Made by a program: the position numbers and the translations under genes. From Ichthyophis bannanicus (Eukaryota > Chordata > Amphibia > Gymnophiona > Ichthyophiidae), in assembly GCA_033557465.1 (NCBI GenBank), contig CM066035.1:900395309-900459308 (forward strand): 64,000 bases of DNA, given 5' to 3'. Positions 56,957-64,000 of this stretch are shown here, one piece after another. The notes below the pieces were generated by a model, which ran no database searches, was not told the DNA's origin, and saw only the letters and a list, made by a program, of their open reading frames with translations. Every line of letters begins with the position of its first letter. Position 1 is the first letter of the stretch.

Positions 56957-57149
56957 TTTTCAGGAAAATGGGGCCTAATGCCCAAAATGGCGCCTAGCAC
57001 CAAAAAGAAAAAGTTTCTGAAAAGAAACACTTCAGAAGTTTTTTTGTTTTTTTTGAAAAGAAGAAGAAGAAAAGAGAACCAGTGGTACCGGTAGGCGTCG
57101 AGTGGAGGCAGGCGCGACCACAAGAAAAACAAGTTTAAAGAAAAAATTT

Positions 57150-57359
57150 TCTGCGGTGACAGGGTATGTGACCTGTCAGCTCCACGAAAAACGAAGAACT
57201 GAAGAGGGACAGTTGGAAAGGCGGGAATGCAGGGCGCATGTGCTGAGGGATGCTCTCAAAAGCATTCCTATAGGACGCTGGGGAGCGTTCCCACGCAGGC
57301 TCCGGCAGTACTGACGATATCCATATGTGAAGACTACATTCCTGCTTGTTCCTGGAGAT
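57150..57359 (-). repeat. DIRS D 5' ITR
   Basis: Inverse of about 35165-35275 at the other end ('cgttcccacgcaggctcc', 'gcattcctataggacgctg'). It ends with the shared tip. Confidence 0.8.
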
Positions 57360-58296
57360 GAAAATCGATGCCTTTGAATTATGGTGCTGGTGGCGAATAC
57401 TGCGTATACCATGGACTGCCCGAAGAACAAACCAGTCAGTGCCAGAGGAGATCAAACGTAAGTTTTCTTTAGAAGCTCAGATGACAAGACTTTGACTTTC
57501 ATACTTTGGACACATCATGCGAAGAGAGAGAACATTAGAGAAAGACACCATGCTTGGCAAGATAGAAGGTCAACGCAAAAGAGGAAGGCCAGCAATGAGA
57601 TGGATCGATACAATAACAGCAGGTACAAGTACCAGTCTGTCAACAATGAGCCACCTGAGTGAAGACCGAACACAATTCAGGACAATTATCCAGAGGGTTG
57701 TCATGAGTCAACACCAACTCGACGGCACTTAACAACAACAGCATTATTAGAAAAGGTACAGAGTAGAGCCAACAAAATGGTAAAGGAGATGGAATGATAT
57801 ACCTATGAAGACAGACTAGAAAGGTTAGAGCTCTTCAACCTGGAAAAGAGATGGGTGAGGAGAGATAGGATAGAGGTCTATAAATTAATGAATGGAGTGG
57901 AACGGGTAAACGTAGATCGATTGTTTATGCCATCAAAATATAGAAAGACTAGGGGACATGCAATGAAGCTACAGTGTAACCTATTTAAGACTAATACGGG
58001 AAAATATTTTTTCACTCAACGCATAATCAAACTCTGGAATTCGTTACTAGAGGATGTAATAAAAGCTGTTAGTGTAGCCGGGTTTAAAAAACTTTTGGAC
58101 AAGTTCCTGGATGAAAGGTCCATAAATCGTCATTAAGAGGAACCCTGGAAATTCAATGCTTGCCCCAATACAAGCATTGTCAAACCTGTGTCTTTTGGGG
58201 AAATTGCTAGGTTCTTGTGACCTAGATTGGCCACTGTTGGAAACAGGATACTGGGCTTGATAGACCTTGGTCTGACCCAGTATGGCATATCTTATG

Positions 58297-58446
58297 GTTT
58301 TTATCTGACATCATTTTCTGTGTGTCTGATTCTACTCTATGGAACTCTCTTGTTACACCAATTTGTCAGGAAACATCTTTGTCTAATTTTGAGAAAACAG
58401 TTAATTTTTTTTTCTTTCAATGGGGTTTTGACTCAGGAAACCAGTA
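58297..58446. other. No feature recognised
   Basis: A short unassigned stretch between the CR1 3' end and the long inverted repeat. Confidence 0.4.
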
Positions 58447-59694
58447 AGCTTCAGATAGTTCAGACTGTACCAATAAACTTGAGATTATCAAAAGTAGTGC
58501 TGAAGTGTGTTATAAAATATATATGGATGCGTTTCTATGTAAAAATGCAGGGAAATACATATAGCATGAGAGTCTATAAAGAAAGGGGCATAATACAAAG
58601 CCGATCCAGCAAGTATTTTGGCTTAATTTTTACATATACCCCTGCCTAGTAGAATATGGCTAGAAAATACGAGATGTGACAAAAAAGAAACGAGACTGTG
58701 GGAGCCACGCCCATGACTCAATGCCAATTGGCTAACCGCTTACATCACTGTGTTGTGCAACATCTCGCCACTATTCTGCTATAATATTTTTCATCTCTGT
58801 CACTCTGTTTTTCTTTTTCAGGTTTGTTTTTTTTTAGCACACTGCTCCGTAGCTTTGTCACGCAACTGAAGGCGACAGAAATATGGAGCAAAGAATCAAC
58901 TTGAAATTTCTGGTTAAGTTGGAGAAGGGCCCAACTGAGTGTCTCCAACTTCTCCAAAAGACTTATGGAGAAGATGCAATGTCAAGGCCACGAGACATCG
59001 AGTGGCATAAACACTTCAAGACTGGCCGTGAGGATGTGGAGGATGACCCCAAGTCAGGACAGCCTTCCACGACAAAGACGGCTGAGAACATTGACAGAGT
59101 GAACCAGCTGGTGTGGAGTGATTGCAGATTGATGGTGCGGATGATAGCTGAGGAGCTCAGCCTTAATAGGGAGTCAGTGCAGACCATCTTGGTGCAGGAG
59201 TTGGGGATGCGGAAGGAGTGCACCAAGATGGTGCCCAAGCTTTTATTGGACGATCAGAAGGAGCACCGGGTCAATGTTTGTCGAAACTTGCTAGAGAAGA
59301 TCGGAAAAGATCCAGAGTTCATTGGCAGAGTCATCACAGTGTGGCAGGCTATGAGACGAATTTGGAGAAGTATGTATACTTTAAATGAAACAAACGTTCA
59401 AACAGTCTGCATTTGTCATGCTGCTTCAAGTGGTCTCAGACTTCTGAAAGCATCCAACCCATAGACTTATTCATCAAACTTGGGAAGGAATGCTAGATAG
59501 CATCAATGACCACTGTAAAGAAACGGCAAGATATGGCAGTGACTTAGGTTATTAAATCTAAAAAGTTCTTTTTTATTCTGAAAACAAATCAAAAAAGGGG
59601 GAACTTGTAACTCAAAGAGTCCCTCCTCACGAACGTCCGCAGTCACTTATCTTTGCCGTAACTTGACTCTTCTACTGATCCAATACTAAATATA

Positions 59695-59753
59695 ATCCCG
59701 ACGCCTCCCCTCAGCGCTTTCGAGCGTTTCTTGTTCTACATTCTTCAGGGGAT
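59695..59753 (-). ncRNA. Hammerhead-ribozyme-like motif, left arm
   Basis: On minus: stem I ATCCC (59753-59749) pairs with GGGAT (59699-59695); core CTGAAGA; short stem II TGT/ACA; GAAAC; stem III ACGC/GCGT; cleavage triplet GTC. This matches the order CUGANGA - stem II - GAAA - stem III - UH - stem I. Stem II is short and its closing pair is poor, so activity is uncertain. Confidence 0.5.
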
Positions 59754-59884
59754 AGATGTGGATCAGAAATGCTGCCCGCGTCAAACGTGAATCTTTTTGA
59801 GATAATGCCTAGACGGGTAAACAGGAAAAGATGATTTAAGAAAAGATTCACGTTTGACGTGGGCAGCATTTCTGATCCACATCT

Positions 59885-59943
59885 ATCCCCTGAAGAATGT
59901 AGAACGAGAAACGCTCGAAAGCGCTGAGGGGAGGTGTCGGGAT
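59885..59943 (+). ncRNA. Hammerhead-ribozyme-like motif, right arm
   Basis: Same layout on plus: ATCCC (59885-59889), CTGAAGA (59890-59896), GAAA (59908-59911), ACGC/GTGT stem III with one G-U wobble, GTC with predicted cleavage after 59938, and GGGAT (59939-59943). Differs from the left arm at a few bases. Confidence 0.5.
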
Positions 59944-61410
59944 TATATTTAGTATTGGATCAGTAGAAGAGTCAAGTTACGGCAAAGATAAGTGACTGCG
60001 GACGTTCGTGAGGAGGGACTCTTTGAGTTACAAGTTCCCCCTTTTTTGATTTGTTTTCAGAATAAAAAAGAACTTTTTAGATTTAATAACCTAAGTCACT
60101 GCCATATCTTGCCGTTTCTTTACAGTGGTCATTGATGCTATCTAGCATTCCTTCCCAAGTTTGATGAATAAGTCTATGGGTTGGATGCTTTCAGAAGTCT
60201 GAGACCACTTGAAGCAGCATGACAAATGCAGACTGTTTGAACGTTTGTTTCATTTAAAGTATACATACTTCTCCAAATTTGTTACATTGAACGCAGTTTC
60301 TATTTTGCTGTGAGTTTAGCGTTCAGAAGATTGACCTACAGAGGCTATGAGACGAGACTTGGGTCTTCCAGTACAACCCTGAAAGCAAGAGACAGAGCCT
60401 GCAGTTGAAGACTCGACTGTCACCCAGACCCAAGAAGGCGCGCATGTCCAAATCAAGGATCAAGGTCATGCATCGCATTCTTCGATCAGAAGGGAGTGGT
60501 CCATCATGAGTTTGTGCCTGAGGGTCAGACAGTCAACCAGCACATCTACCAGCAGGTCTTCAATCGCTTCCAAGACCAGGTTCAGCACAGCAAGCGGGTT
60601 CTGTGAAGAGACAAGTCATGGCAGCTCTACCACGATAACGCGCCCACACACACACCGCTCAGTGTGAGGCAGTTCTTGGCCAACAAACAGATCACAGCTC
60701 TCGACCACCCTCCTTATTCCCCAGATCTCGCACCATGCGACTTCTGGCTCTTCCCCAGGCTGAAGACTGTGCTCAAAGGAACTCATTTCGCCTCTGTAGA
60801 AGATATCAAGGCCACTGTGACGAGGGAGCTGAGGGACCTCAAGGAGGAGGACTTTACCGAGTGCTTCTGTACGTGGCAGAAACGAATGCAGAAGTGCATT
60901 AACTCTGGGGGGGATTGAAGGGGACAATAAATAATTTTTCTGTACATTTTGTAATAAAACATTTATGGGACAGTCTAGTTTCTTTTTTGTCACACCTCAT
61001 ATGCACATGAACACCTTTGCCTATTTTGCACAAACCAGTAAGCTGGTTTGGATACTTGCAAATTGTAATTTGTGTAATATTTTTTGTAATGGTTTTGTCT
61101 GTTGTGGTTTGTTACAATGACTTCCGTTGATCTGTAAGTTGCATTGATTGATATTTTTATTTGTTGTGTATTTTAGTTGTGATATTTTGCATATTTTGGG
61201 CTTTTAGCTTTATTGTAAACCTCCATGATTGACTTACAGTTTGGCTATCTAGCAAATTGCATGATAAACATTACCACACTTCAGAGCACAGTAGTGACTG
61301 CTACTTCTTTTTATAGCACCCAGGTTTACTGGTGCAAGCTGAATAATGTTTTTGTGGGGGGGGGGGGGTTAATTTTGTTTTTAGATGGTCAAGCAAAAAA
61401 ACTGTTTAGT

Positions 61411-61934
61411 AGGAGAATATATATATTTATGAATAGAGGAATAGTCCTACTAGGGTTATAATGCATCAATGGATACTCTTTCCTTGGATATTAATAGCAG
61501 TAAAGAGACAGGAGAGCTCTGCTCTCTCCTGCCTTACCTACTAAAATTAGAAAGTCACACTTGTCGGCCTCATGCTATACCATGCCTAACCCACAGAAGG
61601 CTCTTCCCATATCTTGTAGGGTTCTCCACTAACTGACCTATGAATGGCAAAGGCCATCTCACTGCAGTGCTTGGCACTCCCTCCACATAACTCCCCCCAG
61701 CACTCACTTCAGCCTTCTCAACTTCAAAAACAGCATAATGTTGCACAAAATGGACAGCAACAATTGGTGTGGGGGAAGCAAAGTTAATTCCTTCAAGATG
61801 AGCATTAACTGTGCACTTTTGAAAGGTGAGGCCATACCACCCAGGGAGCTTCAGGGTTGTTCTATGTTGCTAAGTCAAGGTACAGCAAATCTATCTATTT
61901 GTCTTGGCTGACAAAAGTGGATACTGAAGCGTAG
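61411..61934. other. Spacer of the long inverted repeat
   Basis: No ORF of note. A G-run at 61357-61369 sits at the edge of the left arm. Confidence 0.5.
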
Positions 61935-62595
61935 GTCCACTGTCTGCCCTTTTGCTTGTCCATCTAAAAATAAAAATAAAAATATTCAGATTCAACTACA
62001 AACCTGAGTGCTATAAAAAGAAGTACCAGCCACTGCTATGCTCTTAAGTGTGGTATAAAATATGTACAGAAGTTTGTTTATGTGAAAATGTAGGGAAATG
62101 GCATTACAGTATATAGCTATTGTAGTGTTCTGCACAGGAGTACAACTCTAATAACTATCATACAACGTGCTAGATAACCAAACCCATAAGTCAATCGTGG
62201 AGGTTTACAATACAGCTGAAGGCCCAAAAACATGCAAAATATCCCAGCTAAAATACACAACAAATTAAAAAAATATCAATCAATACAACTTACAGATCAA
62301 CAGAACAGTCATCATAACAAACCACAACAGATAAAATCATTACAAAAAATATTACACAAGTCACAATTTGCAAATACACAAACTAGCTCACTAGTTTGTG
62401 CAAAATAGGCAAAGTTGTACTTGTGCATACTTTCTAGCCATATTCTACTAGGCAGGGGTATATTTAAAAATACTGGCTGGATCAGCTTTGTATTATCCCC
62501 CTTTCTTTATAGACTCTCATGCTATATGTATTTCCCTGCATTGTTAAATAGACAAACATCCATACATATTTTATATTGTACTTCAGCACTACTTC

Positions 62596-63546
62596 TTGTT
62601 TCCTGTATTGATTATTGTAATGTCTCCCTTGCTGGTCTTCCCCTTTCCCAAATCCATCATCTACAGCTCCTTCCGAACACTGCGGCCCGCATTCTCACTT
62701 CATCCTTCCGCTATGAGCACGTCACTCCCTTCCTGGTTCGTTTGCATTGGTTATCAGTACGTTTCAGGGTGCAATATAAAATTCTGATCCTTACATACCA
62801 TACTATTCACTCCTACTCCCCTCAGTATTTGGCAGATCTCTTACAGTTCCATTTCCCCCCCCCCCTCATTTACTCCACTCTGTCCATAACTACCGGCTGG
62901 TGCTCCCCCCTCCTTCATAGGCACACCCTGAACGCACCCGCTCCTCTGCTTTTTTCCTTCTGGCAGCCTCCCTCTGGAATTCTTTTCACTTAAGCCTTCG
63001 TTCTGAGTCCTCTTTCCCTTGCTTCAAGACTGCCTTGAAGACCCATTTATTTATTTATTTACATTCTCTTATATACCGCGCTATTCTGCATCAGTGCGGT
63101 TTACATTGAACAAACTGAAATTACATTGAACAGGGCATTATAACTTGGAGAACTATTTTACAGGGAACATGGGCTATGGAGGGTTAAGTGGCTTGCCCAA
63201 GACCACAAGGAGCACCTGTGGGACTAGAAACCCCAGTCCTTCCGGCCCAAGGTTGCTGTCCTCTAGTGGGATTTGAACCCCCGACCTTCCGGCCTGAAGT
63301 ACCTTGCCCCAACCACTAGGCCACTCCTCCACACCCATCTGTTTCAGTGTGCTTTCAATCTCGATCTCCGTCCTCCCTAGAGTCCCTGGTTCCTTCTCCT
63401 CTTCTCTTGTTCTGCTGTCCCTCTTTTTGTCCTGTCGATTATTGGTGTTCCTTTCCTCCTTTTCTCAGCAGTCTCATTTTGTATTGTACACCGCTTTTTG
63501 TCTTCTGATGTAAATGGTATAGCAAATTTCTGAATAAAGATAAAGA
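62596..63546 (+). mobile_element. L2 LINE, 5'-truncated, with SINE
   Basis: The frame 62415-62993 contains CIDYCNVSLAGLPLSQIHHL, LLPNTAARILTSSFRYEHVT, LVRLHWLSVRFRVQYKIL and YSPQYLADLL, the ordered C-terminal RT blocks of L2. Coding resumes after the SINE (KTHLFQCAFNLDL). The 3' end is 'gaataaagataaagatac'. Confidence 0.8.
63047..63332 (-). mobile_element. tRNA-derived SINE, full length
   Basis: On minus: A box 'ggcctagtggttggggc', B box 'ggttcaaatccc', body with 'gggcaagccacttaaccctc', 3' hairpin 'gtaaaccgcactgatgcag' ... 'gcggtatataag', and a TAAA tail. Duplication 'acccat' flanks it (63041-63046, 63333-63338). Inserted in the L2. Confidence 0.85.
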
Positions 63547-63595
63547 TACCTTTGATCATACTCAAGCTTATTGGTACAATCTGAACTATCTGAAG

Positions 63596-64000
63596 CCTTT
63601 TCTGCTATGCTTCATTCAAAAATATTGCCATAAAAAACGACTTCAGTTTACATCAACTTTCTTCTATTTAGACTAGAACCAAAAGTCCTATACATTACTC
63701 TCTAGAAGTCTGACATGCCTATACTTCGGGAATTCTGTGCTATCGCCAGACTATTAGGCAGTGAAAAATATCTTAAAAAGAGAGGCATTCTTTGGAGTCT
63801 TCAATCTTTGTATTCATTTGTTTGACTCTGACTTAGCTTTGTCAACATGGGTTTGAAGTACATCAAGAAACAAAGGATCAGTTTATTTATAGTGCACAAA
63901 AACAATGCTGGATGAGCAATGGTCTTGCGAAATGATGTAATATTTTCAATTAGTCTTTTGATAATAAGGACAGTGTTTCTTCTAGCAGCTAAGAACATTG
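63596..64000. other. No feature recognised
   Basis: AT-rich sequence to the window edge, without recognisable coding or repeat structure. Confidence 0.45.

Larger units (their letters stand above)
35071..57359 (-). mobile_element. DIRS element D, complete but split by two nested insertions
   Basis: The 3' tip is 'aagcgtagttactcacctg' at 35071; the 5' tip ends 'cctgcttgttcctggagat' at 57359. DIRS E (35567-41288) and the F+G block (41727-52564) interrupt it. Net length is about 5.73 kb. The tyrosine recombinase reads across the second insertion: ...SPFHLNQ ends at 52565 and the matching ...LLVFFPKPHAS begins at 41726. Gag is open for 621 codons. Confidence 0.85.
32841..57739 (+). mobile_element. 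RTE (BovB-type) LINE inserted in CR1, RT core missing
   Basis: The 5' part is 32841-34590 and the 3' part is 57360-57739. CR1 flanks carry an imperfect duplication (agcgttattaga at 32829-32840, agcattattaga at 57740-57751). The 3' part reads IDAFELWCWWRILRIPWTAR, FGHIMRRERTLEKDTM and GRPAMRWIDTITAG, and ends 'cggcacttaacaacaac', the RTE-BovB tail. Between them lie an L2 fragment and DIRS D; the RT catalytic core is absent. Confidence 0.8.
22270..58296 (+). mobile_element. CR1 LINE, near full length, split by nested insertions
   Basis: Four CR1 blocks join in order on plus: ORF1 and start of ORF2 (22270-23296), rest of the endonuclease to RT (30711-32840), ORF2 C-terminus and 3' UTR (57740-58296). 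DIRS C separates the first two and an RTE separates the next. The reading resumes correctly across each insertion: '...cgttattaga' before the RTE and 'cattattagaaaaggtacag' after. Without insertions it would be about 3.7 kb. Many stops make it inactive. Confidence 0.85.
59360..60342. mobile_element. 983-bp palindromic insertion, possible Penelope-related foldback
   Basis: The arms 59360-59798 and 59841-60280 are near-identical inverse copies (about 440 bp each), with a 42-bp spacer and a 62-bp one-sided tail (60281-60342). An exact 13-bp duplication 'ggctatgagacga' flanks it (59347-59359, 60343-60355), which suggests retrotransposition rather than cut-and-paste. Each arm holds a hammerhead-like motif. 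Penelope-like elements carry hammerhead motifs in their terminal repeats, which may be inverted (family knowledge); no Penelope RT is present here, so the assignment is inference. Confidence 0.55.
58883..60918 (+). pseudogene. mariner transposase, split
   Basis: ATG at 58883; the N-terminal helix-turn-helix half reads LVKLEKGPTECLQLLQKTYG, EWHKHFKTGREDVEDDP, RLMVRMIAEELSLNRESVQT and LLEKIGKDPEFIGRVIT. The 983-bp palindrome follows. The C-half resumes at 60356: FDQKGVVHHEFVPEGQTVNQ and LYHDNAPTHTPLSVRQFLA (second Asp), then ALDHPPYSPDLAPCDFW (third Asp), ending at 60918. At the first catalytic Asp (family GDE) the sequence reads G-Y-E. There are also stops, so it is inactive. Confidence 0.85.
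58670..60999 (+). mobile_element. mariner transposon, interrupted
   Basis: TIRs 'gatgtgacaaaaaagaaacg' (58673) and its inverse near 60970-60995; flanked by TA (58668-58669, 61000-61001). The right arm of the inverted repeat keeps the unoccupied site 'ggctagaaagtatgcac' (near 62430), confirming the boundaries. Encodes a broken transposase. About 1.33 kb without the palindromic insert. Confidence 0.9.
58447..61410 (+). repeat. Long inverted repeat, left arm (with mariner inside)
   Basis: 58447-58669 plus 61000-61410, with the mariner removed, is the inverse of the right arm at 61935-63595 (L2 removed). Similarity is roughly 85 percent by eye. Shared landmarks: 'ccctgcctagtagaatatgg', 'ttgtgtaatattttttgtaat', 'gtaaacctccatgattgact'. 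Confidence 0.85.
61935..63595 (-). repeat. Long inverted repeat, right arm (with L2 inside)
   Basis: 61935-62595 and 63547-63595 together match the inverse of the left arm. The match continues across the L2 insertion ('cttcagcactactt' before, 'tttgatcatactcaagctta' after). Confidence 0.85.

Noticed and set aside
58883..59464. 193-codon ORF as a complete gene
   Set aside because: Its last third is the inserted palindrome; the first part is the mariner transposase N-terminus only.

Overview
The window is repeat-dense vertebrate nuclear DNA. I found no credible host exon, tRNA, rRNA or CRISPR array; nearly all coding signal belongs to transposable elements. The mixture (several DIRS tyrosine-recombinase retrotransposons, CR1 and L2 LINEs, a BovB-type RTE, L1-type elements, tRNA-derived SINEs, hAT and mariner elements, a possible Penelope-related foldback) suggests a large amphibian-like genome. 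A caecilian is my guess, but the sequence alone does not prove species.

Layout. 1-5070: DIRS element A (minus strand), with gag only. 5071-6159: CR1 fragment with a SINE. 6160-11186: inverted CR1 copy split by an L1 ORF1 fragment, a 2.8 kb TIR transposon with a roughly 574-codon broken ORF, and a BovB-tailed SINE. 11290-12090: L2 tail with a hAT MITE. 12701-14918: CR1 (minus) with a SINE. 14919-17570: broken DIRS gag and a mosaic of fragments. 18305-22270: LINE tails, an L1 tail with a 19-bp target duplication, a SINE, and unassigned DNA.

22270-58296 is one CR1 LINE expanded about ten-fold by nested insertions. DIRS C lies at 23297-30710 in its endonuclease region and itself holds a solo LTR. 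An RTE lies at 32841-57739. The RTE contains DIRS D (35071-57359), which is split by DIRS E (35567-41288) and by a compound insertion of DIRS F (41727-47356) plus DIRS G (47357-52564). DIRS G carries a 2.35 kb hAT element. Removing the insertions leaves DIRS D at about 5.73 kb, against 5.72 kb for DIRS E, which supports the reconstruction.

58447-63595 is a long inverted repeat. Its left arm holds a mariner, and the right arm preserves the empty site. The mariner is split by a 983-bp palindrome whose arms each carry a hammerhead-ribozyme-like motif. The right arm of the inverted repeat holds an L2 with a SINE inside it.

Autonomous DIRS copies encode Gag (with a Cys/His motif), an RT-RNase H ORF and an overlapping tyrosine recombinase, bounded by inverted terminal repeats. 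All copies show some disabling lesion, although gag of DIRS D is fully open.
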